DNA of 64,000 nucleotides from Helicobacter fennelliae (GCF_900451005.1 NZ_UGIB01000001.1:868001-932000); one strand, 5' to 3'. Positions 1 to 9,978 are shown, numbered from the stretch's first letter. Notes: a model not told the origin generated them from the letters alone. Numbers and translations: made by a program.

Positions 1-3000
1 GAAAGCACACAAGAGACAGACAAGAAAAAAATAGAATTTCTTGACTTATCAGGTTTTAATCTTTATTTGGAAAATACGTTATTATCGTGTACTCAATCTA
101 TCGCCTTTAAGGGTGAGTTTATGCTTGATAGCCCTATGATAGATATTCCAAACCTATTAGCTCAAAAAGCAATTACCCTACCCACAACACAACACAATAG
201 TATAAAAGCTCAAATGCTCCACATACACCAAAATGAAACTAAACAACAAAATATCAAAGACGTATCTCTTCTTACAAATATGCTCCAAGCAGTGCGATAC
301 TTCAATCATCTTGCCTATATAGAATCTCCACATTTAAACTCTGCCTTATTAGCTGAAATTTGTGCTAACAAAAACACTCAATACCCCAATAATCACACTA
401 CAAATATGGCAAAAAATTATCTTATTATCACCAATGCCCCAAGCAAATATAATGCAAAGCTTACAGAGACGATTACCCAACACATCATTGGTAATACAAT
501 TAAAGACGATATAAACAATCGCACCAAACAAGAGCTTACTCTCTCAAGAGAGGGCGAAAAGAAAAGCTACAACACCACAAGAGATTACAGCACATATAGG
601 ATAGAAATCAATAAAAAAGATGATGAGCCTTATATGGTGCAGCTTTCGCCATTTGTGAGAGTGGATATGAATAAGATTAAAGCGAGTTTTGAAAATAACG
701 AATCCTATAAAAAAGCACAAAAAGAACTACAACAATTACATACACAGTATCATGCAAGCTTTTATTCAAATTATTCACCCGGCAATATGACCTTGTATGA
801 TTTAATGAATAAAAAAACATCTCAATTAAATCACATAAAAAAATCCTATGGTATAGATTATATAAACCAATTCTTTAAAACTCCAAAAGAGATTGAGGAT
901 ATTATTACAAAAGAAGAGCAAACAGCTAAAGATTTTCTTACTCAATTACAATATTTTCATAATAGCAATACAAACTTAGATAATTCTTTATTAGCGATTT
1001 TTACGCTTTTTTATGGACTCTATGTGTTTAAGATACATTTTCCAAGCTTTGCGTTGAAAAGTAGCATTGCAAAAAAGACAACAAGTAGTGGCTATCTTTT
1101 CACAAACGAGCGCGATTATCTTAAAGTCTCTTGTTTAAATGAAACTTGGGAGTTTTATCTCACCAAAGCATATCCAGACTATAAAGTCCAACCATCTCAA
1201 AATGTCCAAATCGCCAAAGTTTTACAAGAAAAACTCTTGCAACATAGCAGCCCACAAGAGACAGAGCTAAGTAAAGACTTCTTAGACTATCTTAGAGAAT
1301 TTATAAATACTGATATTGCGAATAACGATGCAAAAGCATTTGATAAGACAATGCAGCAAGAAATAGGGATTGATTTGGATAAGGAGCTAAAGCAAGAGCT
1401 AGCACAAATCGAAAAATATGGAGAAGAATACAAAAAGATTGTGCAGCAAGAACACACACAAGAAGTATTTTATAACTCACTTTATAAGATATTAGGCATA
1501 ATATGCCCCTTTATGAATTTCGCTCACGAAGATATGATTAATACGACAAAGCATTGTATTGCAATTTTTATCAATACCCTTGAATCTCTAAGTAAAAATC
1601 AAAGCTCAAATTTTGCTTTGCATTTATATCGGGCATTGCTTACAGAAATAGGAGGAGTGCTATTTTTATCATATCCTACAACTATACGCGTGCATATTGA
1701 GATTAATGGAGGCGTTCAAGACACATCAAAAAAATTGAATAACAAAGTAGATATTACACACAAGATGAAAGCAAAACTCACAGAGTTATTAAAGCCAGAA
1801 AACGAAAAGCAAAAACAAAATTTCCTCAAAGGCTTTGCCCAAGTAGAGCTAAGACACACACAAGCACAAATAGCACATTTTGAAGCAAAAACTGCTTTTA
1901 TCCTTGATCACATTGATAAAAATGCCAAAATATTAAACCTCCAAGCTATCAAAGAAAATCTAAAGCAAACTATGAGCTCACCCAAAGACAAAGCACTTAT
2001 TGATAAAATTTGCTTTACATATAGCAGTGGCAAGGCGCAATCACACTTTATAGGCAAACTTCAAGCACGAGAGATTTTCTCTCAAATCAAGCAATTTCGT
2101 TATAATAAGATTGCCTATTCACTCAAAGTCAATACTGCTGCAACCGCAGTAGATATAGCACTAGATATTGTGCTTAATTATTATTTTAGCACCAATTATG
2201 AGGCATACCAAAAAGAGTTTGAGAGCATTATGCACAAACGTTATAGCTTTTATTATGATTTACCCTATGCGTTAAAAAGACAAGAGAGCCTCCTAGAGCT
2301 TGATGACCAGAACCAAACAATCAAAAAAGACAGAGAACTCACCTACTATCCTATGTTAGTGCATTCCAAATTTATGTCTTTTGATTTGCAATCAATGATA
2401 TATGGCACAGAGCTTTGCACAGGTGGGCTAACACATCATATAGGACTAGCCTATTTATTACGACAAAACAAAAGCGATGTTTTGCAAGAATTCTTGCTTA
2501 CAAAACTCCTATCCTATCTTATCATCGATGAGAAGCGAACAGCAAAAGATAAGCAAGATTATGAGATACACTATAATAAACAAGTGCCAGATTATACATT
2601 CTTTCATCATAAGAGTGTAGATAGCACAGGCAATATCACAAACACAACAAGCCATATATCCCTCAATGATATACGCAAATACCAAGTGCCAAAAGATAGT
2701 AGTTTGTATAAGGAGTTTAAGAATTTAGAGAATGAGAAAGATGATGTATCAGCTATTGATGCCTATAATGAAGCCCTAGAAATCTTAGCAGATTATAAAG
2801 ACTACTTTTTTACCAACACTCCAAAGAAAAATGACCAAGGCAAGATATTAAGCTACAAAGATGATAAAAATAAAGCAAGGAGATTATTGCAATGCCTTAA
2901 TACCATAGGGCAGAATAATATTAGAGCGTTGTATGTAGGGACAAGCGAAAGTAGCAAAAAAATGAAACGCCCTAAATTCATAGGTCGTCTAGCCACGACT

Positions 3001-3033
3001 ATCATTATAGAAGATGGATTATGGTTAGGATAA
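1..3033 (+). CDS. Large modular toxin-like protein, 5' end beyond window (module A1)
   Basis: The frame is open from the first base to the stop at 3031-3033 (about 1,010 residues), so the TTG at 67 is probably internal and the true start lies to the left. I do not recognise the family. It is mostly soluble and Lys/Gln/Glu-rich with helical-looking stretches and one hydrophobic patch (LLAIFTLFYGLYVF). The last ~170 residues, from LIIDEKRTAKDKQ to EDGLWLG, recur almost exactly at the ends of the shorter genes at 4495 and 7059, as exchangeable toxin tips do. A B-family gene follows after 30 bp. A polymorphic toxin/effector role is inferred from layout only; no catalytic motif is visible. Confidence 0.7.
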   Translation, partial: ESTQETDKKKIEFLDLSGFNLYLENTLLSCTQSIAFKGEFMLDSPMIDIPNLLAQKAITLPTTQHNSIKAQMLHIHQNETKQQNIKDVSLLTNMLQAVRYFNHLAYIESPHLNSALLAEICANKNTQYPNNHTTNMAKNYLIITNAPSKYNAKLTETITQHIIGNTIKDDINNRTKQELTLSREGEKKSYNTTRDYSTYRIEINKKDDEPYMVQLSPFVRVDMNKIKASFENNESYKKAQKELQQLHTQYHASFYSNYSPGNMTLYDLMNKKTSQLNHIKKSYGIDYINQFFKTPKEIEDIITKEEQTAKDFLTQLQYFHNSNTNLDNSLLAIFTLFYGLYVFKIHFPSFALKSSIAKKTTSSGYLFTNERDYLKVSCLNETWEFYLTKAYPDYKVQPSQNVQIAKVLQEKLLQHSSPQETELSKDFLDYLREFINTDIANNDAKAFDKTMQQEIGIDLDKELKQELAQIEKYGEEYKKIVQQEHTQEVFYNSLYKILGIICPFMNFAHEDMINTTKHCIAIFINTLESLSKNQSSNFALHLYRALLTEIGGVLFLSYPTTIRVHIEINGGVQDTSKKLNNKVDITHKMKAKLTELLKPENEKQKQNFLKGFAQVELRHTQAQIAHFEAKTAFILDHIDKNAKILNLQAIKENLKQTMSSPKDKALIDKICFTYSSGKAQSHFIGKLQAREIFSQIKQFRYNKIAYSLKVNTAATAVDIALDIVLNYYFSTNYEAYQKEFESIMHKRYSFYYDLPYALKRQESLLELDDQNQTIKKDRELTYYPMLVHSKFMSFDLQSMIYGTELCTGGLTHHIGLAYLLRQNKSDVLQEFLLTKLLSYLIIDEKRTAKDKQDYEIHYNKQVPDYTFFHHKSVDSTGNITNTTSHISLNDIRKYQVPKDSSLYKEFKNLENEKDDVSAIDAYNEALEILADYKDYFFTNTPKKNDQGKILSYKDDKNKARRLLQCLNTIGQNNIRALYVGTSESSKKMKRPKFIGRLATTIIIEDGLWLG

Positions 3034-3063
3034 GATTATATTGATTATAGAAAGGGAGAGAAA

Positions 3064-4437
3064 ATGTTTTTATTTAATGATAAAGAGAATACACAAGAGA
3101 AGCAAAAAGCAGTTAAGAGAGTAAAAGATGTCTTTGGTAATGATATAGAGCTAGATTCTAATGGTAATGTGATATTGAAAGATTATAGATTTGATATTCA
3201 GACAATTTTTGATGATGAAGTTAAAAAAATTCCTACAACAGATGAAGAATTCTTAAAACAAGATTCATTAAGAGCTACCAAACTCCTTAATGAGACAAAT
3301 GCTATCTTAGAATCTTCCCCCTATAAATCCTACAAGCCTATTTATTTAGACCCAAGCCTTAAAACAGGACAGACATCGACACTTTTAGAGTTTAAGGCTT
3401 GGAGAGATTTATATCTTAAAGACCCTATAAAAAAAGCTATAGCCCCTTGGACTAAAGCTGAAAAAGCCTATTATGAATCCTTACAAACTAAAAGAGAGAG
3501 ATACCAATACTTAGTGATAAGAAGTGGATTAAGAAGTGCAGTCATAGATATACCTTATGATGCTATTGGTGGAGTAGATGAGAGAGGCAGAGTAATCAAT
3601 GAAGAATATGAAGAGATCTTTTATCAAGTAGATAGGAATAAAGATACATTAAAATCCTATCTACACATACAAGAATGGGGTATAGCCGCAGGGATATTAG
3701 GGAATCCTAGGTATCTTTCAAGCGATAATATGGGTTTTCACGCACGACATATACAGGCTCTTATCTTAAGAATGCAGCTTGATGCAACTAGCACTAATTT
3801 TTTGGAACAAAGAAATTATGAAAGTTATGTAAAAAATTTTGACTATATATCCGGTATACGCAAAAACCCCTTACGCCAGCAACAGCTTAGAGCCCTAGCT
3901 AAGAGCATAAAGCCTGATAGATTTGGTATGCTCCCATATATAGATGAGATAATGGGAGTGGATTGGGTAATGGATTTTTCACAATATGATGTCTATGGTG
4001 ATGTAATCATGGAACTTTATCAAGATGGACTAATAGATAAAGGGTTAGTTGCTAAAGGGCTAATAAAAGACCCTAGAGATACAGATTCTACTAAAGAGAG
4101 CAGAGATGAGTTTAGGCAAAAAGCTATCTTTTTAAGTCAAAGAAGAGCTGAAGCTTCAGCGCTCAATTTACCATATCCACCAACAAGAAGTGATGCTCAA
4201 ACAGAATTAGAAGATGATATGATAACACTTTATGCTAAAATTCGTGCAGTAACTCCCCCTCAAGGCTACCCTAATGCTCCTACTTACTATATCCCAGAGT
4301 ATTTAGATGAATTCTATGAAGCAGGTAAGCTTGACAAAAAACTAAATCCCACAATCCCAGCCATATATAGAGAATCTTTCCCACAAGAATTACGTGATAA
4401 AATAGAATGGTATGCCAAAAAGCATAATATCAAATAG
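3064..4437 (+). CDS. B-family partner protein (B1, 457 aa)
   Basis: ATG start preceded by AAGGGAGAG. The protein is soluble, without signal peptide or membrane segment, and I do not recognise it. It begins MFLFNDKENTQEK, then has a conserved core (from YLDPSLKTGQTSTLLEF to GGVDERGRVINEEYEE), a first swappable segment (SYLHIQEWG... around residues 200-260), a conserved KSIKPDRFGMLPYIDE stretch, a second swappable segment (FSQYDVYGD...), and a conserved end from PPQGYPNAPTYYIPEY to WYAKKHNIK. It lies 30 bp downstream of A1, in the place an immunity gene would occupy, but 457 residues is long for immunity. A second effector subunit or a scaffold is equally possible. Confidence 0.75.
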   Translation: MFLFNDKENTQEKQKAVKRVKDVFGNDIELDSNGNVILKDYRFDIQTIFDDEVKKIPTTDEEFLKQDSLRATKLLNETNAILESSPYKSYKPIYLDPSLKTGQTSTLLEFKAWRDLYLKDPIKKAIAPWTKAEKAYYESLQTKRERYQYLVIRSGLRSAVIDIPYDAIGGVDERGRVINEEYEEIFYQVDRNKDTLKSYLHIQEWGIAAGILGNPRYLSSDNMGFHARHIQALILRMQLDATSTNFLEQRNYESYVKNFDYISGIRKNPLRQQQLRALAKSIKPDRFGMLPYIDEIMGVDWVMDFSQYDVYGDVIMELYQDGLIDKGLVAKGLIKDPRDTDSTKESRDEFRQKAIFLSQRRAEASALNLPYPPTRSDAQTELEDDMITLYAKIRAVTPPQGYPNAPTYYIPEYLDEFYEAGKLDKKLNPTIPAIYRESFPQELRDKIEWYAKKHNIK

Positions 4438-4494
4438 AGGTGCAATGCACAAACAACAAATCAATAACCCATAAATCACAACCAAAGGACATTC

Positions 4495-5709
4495 ATGCCA
4501 AAGAATAACCCCAAAAACACAAACATATTGTCAAAAAATGCTCACATAGATTCTAAAAGACGTGAAGCTATGAAAGATTTAAAAGACTTAAGCTTACTTA
4601 GTGTAGGTAGCATACTAGGATTGCAAATATATAAAGATTCTAAGACTCATAACATAGAATCTCATTTCTTAGATTCTTATACAAATACATTAGATTCTAC
4701 TTCTCTCTTAGAATCTAATACCCTAGATTCTTTGCATTTTCCCTCTTATTCTAATATCCCCAGTGAAATCCTCTCACTCCCTCTTAAATACTTCAATGTG
4801 CCACAAATATACACTATGCTTTTAGAATCTAAACTCCCAAGAAATCAAAGAGAACATCTACTCTATATCGTGCCATTACTTACAAGTAAAGACTTTAAGC
4901 ATACAATGCCTAGTCTCTATCATCACTATAATGCAGAAAATAATACACATAGCATAATCTATAATGAGACAAGCCAATTCTTACAATATCATTATGACAC
5001 TTTAGGCTCTTTATTCAAAGACTTGCAATCTCATTATTTTATAGCAAGAGATTATAGAGCACTCAACCAAGATTCTAACCTTACAGAAAATCCCATACAA
5101 GAGATTATGCAATATCTTATCATCGATGAGAAGCGAACAGCAAAAGATAAGCAAGATTATGAGATACACTATAATAAACAAGTATCAGATTATACATTCT
5201 TTCATCATAAGAGTGTAGATAGCACAGGCAATATCACAAACACAACCAGCCATATATCCCTCAATAATATACGCAGATACCAAGTGCCAAAAGATAGTAG
5301 TTTGTATAAGGAGTTTAAGAATTTAGAGAATGAGAAAGATGATGTATCAGCTATTGATGCCTATAATGAAGCCTTAGAAATCCTAGCAGATTATAAAGAC
5401 TACTTTTTTACCAACACTCCAAAGAAAAATGACCAAGGCAAGATATTAAGCTACAAAGATGATAAAAATAAAGCAAGGAGATTATTGCAATGCCTTAATA
5501 CCATAGGGCAGAATAATATTAGAGCGTTGTATGTGGGGGTGAATGATGATAAACCAAATAATGATAATAATCACACGCCCTCATCATTATCTGCAGACAC
5601 AGATTCAAAAGAAGATAACAACCAATCACCACAAAACAAGAAACGTCCTAAATTCATAGGGCGTCTAGCTACCACTATTATTATAGAAGATGGATTATGG
5701 TTGGGATAA
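4495..5709 (+). CDS. Short A-family tip gene (A2, 404 aa)
   Basis: ATG with AAAGGA seven bases upstream. Residues 1-205 (start MPKNNPKNTNILSKN) are unrelated to the visible part of A1 and identical to A3. They include KRREAMKDL followed by a short hydrophobic run (LSLLSVGSILGLQ) that resembles a weak twin-arginine or membrane-targeting segment, and many LDS/ES pairs from AGATTCT words. From LIIDEKRTAK onward it matches the A1 tip. It differs near the end by an extra Asn/Asp/Ser-rich stretch of roughly 25-30 residues before KRPKFIGRLATT. A B gene follows after 29 bp. Function unknown; a toxin tip on a new leader is my inference. Confidence 0.7.
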   Translation: MPKNNPKNTNILSKNAHIDSKRREAMKDLKDLSLLSVGSILGLQIYKDSKTHNIESHFLDSYTNTLDSTSLLESNTLDSLHFPSYSNIPSEILSLPLKYFNVPQIYTMLLESKLPRNQREHLLYIVPLLTSKDFKHTMPSLYHHYNAENNTHSIIYNETSQFLQYHYDTLGSLFKDLQSHYFIARDYRALNQDSNLTENPIQEIMQYLIIDEKRTAKDKQDYEIHYNKQVSDYTFFHHKSVDSTGNITNTTSHISLNNIRRYQVPKDSSLYKEFKNLENEKDDVSAIDAYNEALEILADYKDYFFTNTPKKNDQGKILSYKDDKNKARRLLQCLNTIGQNNIRALYVGVNDDKPNNDNNHTPSSLSADTDSKEDNNQSPQNKKRPKFIGRLATTIIIEDGLWLG

Positions 5710-5738
5710 GATTAAAAACAATAAGATAAGGAGAAACA

Positions 5739-7001
5739 ATGAGTGAGACATATCAAATCTATGCACCAAATTCAATAATACTTCAAGTAGATAAAGGCAC
5801 AAATAAAATTCATCTTACACCATATACTAATATAGAAACAGGTAAATACACAGAGGAATATTCTAAAGCCCTGCTTGAAGCTTGGCAGATAATGGAAGAA
5901 GCAAAGAAACAATACGCCCCCCTCTACCTAGACCCAAGCCTTAAAACAGGACAGACATCGACACTTTTAGAGTTTAAGGCTTGGAGAGATTTATATCTTA
6001 AAGACCCTATAAAAAAAGCTATAGCCCCTTGGACTAAAGCTGAAAAAGCCTATTATGAATCCTTACAAACTAAAAGAGAGAGATACCAATACTTAGTGAT
6101 AAGAAGTGGATTAAGAAGTGCAGTCATAGATATACCTTATGATGCTATTGGTGGAGTAGATGAGAGAGGCAGAGTAATCAATGAAGAATATGAAGAGATC
6201 TTTTATCAAGTAGATAGGAATAAAGATACATTAAAATCCTATCTACACATACAAGAATGGGGTATAGCCGCAGGGATATTAGGGAATCCTAGGTATCTTT
6301 CAAGCGATAATATGGGTTTTCACGCACGACATATACAGGCTCTTATCTTAAGAATGCAGCTTGATGCAACTAGCACTAATTTTTTGGAACAAAGAAATTA
6401 TGAAAGTTATGTAAAAAATTTTGACTATATATCCGGTATACGCAAAAACCCCTTACGCCAGCAACAGCTTAGAGCCCTAGCTAAGAGCATAAAGCCTGAT
6501 AGATTTGGTATGCTCCCATATATAGATGAGATAATGGGAGTGGATTGGGTAATGGATTTGAATATGTTATATGGGTATGCCATAGATGGAGATGGATACA
6601 ATGTAGAAGCATATATTAAGGAGATAGATGAAGGTAAGCTCCTAGACCCTAGAGACTCTAAATCCACAAAGCAAACACGATTAGAATTTCGCAAAAGAAT
6701 AAAATCTATTCCTCATCTTAGAAAATACCATTTAGATTTTCCAAATGACTGGACACAAAAAAAGGTAGATTTATATATAGATTCTATGCTTTTAGAAGCT
6801 AAGATTATGGCAGTTACTCCCCCTCAAGGCTACCCTAATGCTCCTACTTACTATATCCCAGAGTATTTAGATGAATTCTATGAAGCAGGTAAGCTTGACA
6901 AAAAACTAAATCCCACAATCCCAGCCATATATAGAGAATCTTTCCCACAAGAATTACGTGATAAAATAGAATGGTATGCCAAAAAGCATAATATCAAATA
7001 G
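5739..7001 (+). CDS. B-family partner protein (B2, 420 aa)
   Basis: ATG preceded by AAGGAGAAAC, a good Shine-Dalgarno. It shares the conserved core and C-terminus of B1 and the same first swappable segment. It has a different N-terminus (MSETYQIYAPNSIILQV) and a different second swappable segment (LNMLYGYAIDGDGYNVEAY in place of the FSQYDVYGD type). The conserved parts are near identical at DNA level to B1 and B3. Soluble and of unknown function. The exchange of internal blocks, with the rest of the gene held constant, suggests selection for diversity at a protein-protein interface. Confidence 0.75.
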   Translation: MSETYQIYAPNSIILQVDKGTNKIHLTPYTNIETGKYTEEYSKALLEAWQIMEEAKKQYAPLYLDPSLKTGQTSTLLEFKAWRDLYLKDPIKKAIAPWTKAEKAYYESLQTKRERYQYLVIRSGLRSAVIDIPYDAIGGVDERGRVINEEYEEIFYQVDRNKDTLKSYLHIQEWGIAAGILGNPRYLSSDNMGFHARHIQALILRMQLDATSTNFLEQRNYESYVKNFDYISGIRKNPLRQQQLRALAKSIKPDRFGMLPYIDEIMGVDWVMDLNMLYGYAIDGDGYNVEAYIKEIDEGKLLDPRDSKSTKQTRLEFRKRIKSIPHLRKYHLDFPNDWTQKKVDLYIDSMLLEAKIMAVTPPQGYPNAPTYYIPEYLDEFYEAGKLDKKLNPTIPAIYRESFPQELRDKIEWYAKKHNIK

Positions 7002-7058
7002 AGGTGCAATGCACAAACAACAAATCAATAACCCATAAATCACAACCAAAGGACATTC

Positions 7059-8192
7059 ATGCCAAAGAATAACCCCAAAAACACAAACATATTGTCAAAA
7101 AATGCTCACATAGATTCTAAAAGACGTGAAGCTATGAAAGATTTAAAAGACTTAAGCTTACTTAGTGTAGGTAGCATACTAGGATTGCAAATATATAAAG
7201 ATTCTAAGACTCATAACATAGAATCTCATTTCTTAGATTCTTATACAAATACATTAGATTCTACTTCTCTCTTAGAATCTAATACCCTAGATTCTTTGCA
7301 TTTTCCCTCTTATTCTAATATCCCCAGTGAAATCCTCTCACTCCCTCTTAAATACTTCAATGTGCCACAAATATACACTATGCTTTTAGAATCTAAACTC
7401 CCAAGAAATCAAAGAGAACATCTACTCTATATCGTGCCATTACTTACAAGTAAAGACTTTAAGCATACAATGCCTAGTCTCTATCATCACTATAATGCAG
7501 AAAATAATACACATAGCATAATCTATAATGAGACAAGCCAATTCTTACAATATCATTATGACACTTTAGGCTCTTTATTCAAAGACTTGCAATCTCATTA
7601 TTTTATAGCAAGAGATTATAGAGCACTCAACCAAGATTCTAACCTTACAGAAAATCCCATACAAGAGATTATGCAATATCTTATCATCGATGAGAAGCGA
7701 ACAGCAAAAGATAAGCAAGATTATGAGATACACTATAATAAACAAGTATCAGATTATACATTCTTTCATCATAAGAGTGTAGATAGCACAGGCAATATCA
7801 CAAACACAACCAGCCATATATCCCTCAATAATATACGCAAATACCAAGTGCCAAAGGGGAGTGATTTGTATAAGGAATTTAAAGCAAGAGAAAGAAAAGG
7901 GGCAGCATCAGCCATTGATGCTTATAATGAAGCCCTAGAAATCTTAGCAGAATATAAAGACTACTTTTTTACCAGCACTCCAAAGAAAAATGACCAAGGC
8001 AAGATATTAAGCTACAAAGATGATAAAAATAAAGCAAGGAGATTATTGCAATGCCTTAATACCATAGGGCAGAATAATATTAGAGCGTTGTATGTGGGGA
8101 CAAGCGAAAGTAGCAAAAAAATGAAACGCCCTAAATTCATAGGTCGTCTAGCCACGACTATCATTATAGAAGATGGATTATGGTTAGGATAA
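7059..8192 (+). CDS. Short A-family tip gene (A3, 377 aa)
   Basis: Same spacer, Shine-Dalgarno (AAAGGA) and N-terminal ~230 residues as A2. It diverges inside the tip: PKGSDLYKEFKARERKGAASAI replaces the PKDSSLYKEFKNLENEKDD version, and the ending is the A1 form (GTSESSKKMKRPKFIG) without the Asn/Asp-rich insertion. It therefore combines an A2 front, a variant middle and an A1 end. B3 starts 30 bp downstream behind the same spacer as B1. Function not recognised. Confidence 0.7.
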   Translation: MPKNNPKNTNILSKNAHIDSKRREAMKDLKDLSLLSVGSILGLQIYKDSKTHNIESHFLDSYTNTLDSTSLLESNTLDSLHFPSYSNIPSEILSLPLKYFNVPQIYTMLLESKLPRNQREHLLYIVPLLTSKDFKHTMPSLYHHYNAENNTHSIIYNETSQFLQYHYDTLGSLFKDLQSHYFIARDYRALNQDSNLTENPIQEIMQYLIIDEKRTAKDKQDYEIHYNKQVSDYTFFHHKSVDSTGNITNTTSHISLNNIRKYQVPKGSDLYKEFKARERKGAASAIDAYNEALEILAEYKDYFFTSTPKKNDQGKILSYKDDKNKARRLLQCLNTIGQNNIRALYVGTSESSKKMKRPKFIGRLATTIIIEDGLWLG

Positions 8193-8222
8193 GATTATAT
8201 TGATTATAGAAAGGGAGAGAAA

Positions 8223-9611
8223 ATGTTTTTATTTAATGATAAAGAGAATACACAAGAGAAGCAAAAAGCAGTTAAGAGAGTAAAAGATGTCTTTGGTAAT
8301 GATATAGAGCTAGATTCTAATGGTAATGTGATATTGAAAGATTATAGATTTGATATTCAGACAATTTTTGATGATGAAGTTAAAAAAATTCCTACAACAG
8401 ATGAAGAATTCTTAAAACAAGATTCATTAAGAGCTACCAAACTCCTTAATGAGACAAATGCTATCTTAGAATCTTCCCCCTATAAATCCTACAAGCCTAT
8501 TTATTTAGACCCAAGCCTTAAAACAGGACAGACATCGACACTTTTAGAGTTTAAGGCTTGGAGAGATTTATATCTTAAAGACCCTATAAAAAAAGCTATA
8601 GCCCCTTGGACTAAAGCTGAAAAAGCCTATTATGAATCCTTACAAACTAAAAGAGAGAGATACCAATACTTAGTGATAAGAAGTGGATTAAGAAGTGCAG
8701 TCATAGATATACCTTATGATGCTATTGGTGGAGTAGATGAGAGAGGCAGAGTAATCAATGAAGAATATGAAGAGATCTTTTATCAAGTAGATAGGAATAA
8801 AGATACATTAAAATCTGAATTCTTTGCTACAGAATGGGGTATCGCAGCAGGGATACTGGGGAATCCAGAATATTTTGCTTCAGATTTAACAGGTTTTACC
8901 GCACGATATGTGCAATCCACAATACTCTATATACAGCTTAATCCAAAAATAGATTATAGAGATATATTAAAAATCATAGAAATATATGGAGAGGATTATG
9001 TGGGGAGTTTTAGGACTTTTAAATCAGGATTGCGTAAAAACCCCTTACGCCAACAACAGCTTATAGCCCTAGCTAAGAGCATAAAGCCTGATAGATTTGG
9101 TATGCTCCCATATATAGATGAGATAATGGGAGTGGATTGGGTAATGGATTTTTCACAATATGATGTCTATGGTGATGTAATCATGGAACTTTATCAAGAT
9201 GGACTAATAGATAAAGGGTTAGTTGCTAAAGGGCTAATAAAAGACCCTAGAGATACAGATTCTACTAAAGAGAGCAGAGATGAGTTTAGGCAAAAAGCTA
9301 TCTTTTTAAGTCAAAGAAGAGCTGAAGCTTCAGCGCTCAATTTACCATATCCACCAACAAGAAGTGATGCTCAAACAGAATTAGAAGATGATATGATAAC
9401 ACTTTATGCTAAAATTCGTGCAGTAACTCCCCCTCAAGGCTACCCTAATGCTCCTACTTACTATATCCCAGAGTATTTAGATGAATTCTATGAAGCAGGC
9501 AAACTAGATAAAAAACTAAATCCTACAATCCCAGCCATATATAGAGAATCTTTCCCACAAGAATTGCGTGATAAAATACAATGGTATGCTAAAAAGCATA
9601 ATATTAAGTAG
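8223..9611 (+). CDS. B-family partner protein (B3, 462 aa)
   Basis: Start context and N-terminus are identical to B1. The first swappable segment differs (SEFFATEWGIAAGILGNPEYF and the following ~60 residues, replacing the SYLHIQEWG type), while the second is the B1 type. The three B genes thus carry combinations a-a-a, b-a-b and a-b-a at N-terminus, middle and late segments. Both flanks of the swapped segment are near identical in DNA, as expected for homologous recombination between paralogues. Soluble; role unknown. It is the last intact gene of the + strand array. Confidence 0.75.
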   Translation: MFLFNDKENTQEKQKAVKRVKDVFGNDIELDSNGNVILKDYRFDIQTIFDDEVKKIPTTDEEFLKQDSLRATKLLNETNAILESSPYKSYKPIYLDPSLKTGQTSTLLEFKAWRDLYLKDPIKKAIAPWTKAEKAYYESLQTKRERYQYLVIRSGLRSAVIDIPYDAIGGVDERGRVINEEYEEIFYQVDRNKDTLKSEFFATEWGIAAGILGNPEYFASDLTGFTARYVQSTILYIQLNPKIDYRDILKIIEIYGEDYVGSFRTFKSGLRKNPLRQQQLIALAKSIKPDRFGMLPYIDEIMGVDWVMDFSQYDVYGDVIMELYQDGLIDKGLVAKGLIKDPRDTDSTKESRDEFRQKAIFLSQRRAEASALNLPYPPTRSDAQTELEDDMITLYAKIRAVTPPQGYPNAPTYYIPEYLDEFYEAGKLDKKLNPTIPAIYRESFPQELRDKIQWYAKKHNIK

Positions 9612-9744
9612 AATATATTAGTATAAGATAAAGAATAATTAAATAATATGTGATTATATATAAAACTTTATTGCATTGCTCTCAAAAGCGGCTAGTATAA
9701 AGGTAAGTAAGTTGATAAGCTTAAGAATATTTCTAGGGATAAGG

Positions 9745-9770
9745 TATAATACATAAGATTGAATAAGGAG
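9745..9770 (+). promoter_or_regulatory. Candidate promoter -10 box and Shine-Dalgarno of decayed lipoprotein gene
   Basis: TATAAT at 9745-9750 and AAGGAG at 9765-9770 lie in front of the ATG at 9777. No -35 box at normal spacing is visible, which is common for the housekeeping sigma factor of Helicobacter and Campylobacter. The rest of the 165-bp gap (9612-9776) is AT-rich with nothing else recognisable. Confidence 0.4.
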
Positions 9771-9776
9771 TTAAAA

Positions 9777-9978
9777 ATGTTAAAGCAAATAGTAAATGCT
9801 GCTGGTGCTATCAGTATGTTTGTTTGTAGGGTGTTCAAAGCTCTTGCCAGAATGCAAGAGTAAGGAGGATATGATGTATTGCGAAAGAATATTATGATAA
9901 TGGACAGCTTAAATATGAAGCTTCATACAAAGATGGTAAGAGAAATGGTGAAGAAGTGGGGATAAGAAAGTATTTTAT
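9777..9978 (+). pseudogene. Decayed MORN-repeat (YwqK-like) lipoprotein gene, two frameshifts and truncated
   Basis: From the ATG at 9777 the frame reads MLKQIVNAAGAISMFV and stops at 9863. Shifting frame by one base near residue 16 gives a lipobox-like VVGC followed by SKLLPECKSKEDMMYC. Shifting again near 9885 gives YYDNGQLKYEASYKDGKRNG, a clear MORN_2-type repeat as found in proteins annotated as YwqK-family antitoxins. The repeat is cut off at about 9978, where sequence identical to the 5' end of vgrG (opposite strand) begins. Promoter and ribosome site remain, so this is a once-functional gene broken by two indels and a recombination junction. Confidence 0.7.

Larger units (their letters stand above)
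4438..9611 (+). repeat. Tandem duplication of the A-B gene module (two units of ~2.6 kb)
   Basis: Unit one (4438-7001) and unit two (7002-9611) each hold a 57-bp spacer, an A gene and a B gene. The spacers at 4438-4494 and 7002-7058 read identically, as do the first ~780 bp of the A genes. The spacer after A3 (8193-8222) matches the spacer after A1 (3034-3063), whereas the one after A2 differs. The second unit therefore combines the front of A2 with the back of the A1-B1 pair. This pattern fits unequal recombination between modules. Confidence 0.85.

Noticed and set aside
4555-4620. KRREAMKDL plus hydrophobic run in A2/A3, considered as a twin-arginine signal
   Set aside because: The consensus is poor (no Phe-Leu-Lys), and the hydrophobic core is short and followed by no clear cleavage site; mentioned only as a weak resemblance.
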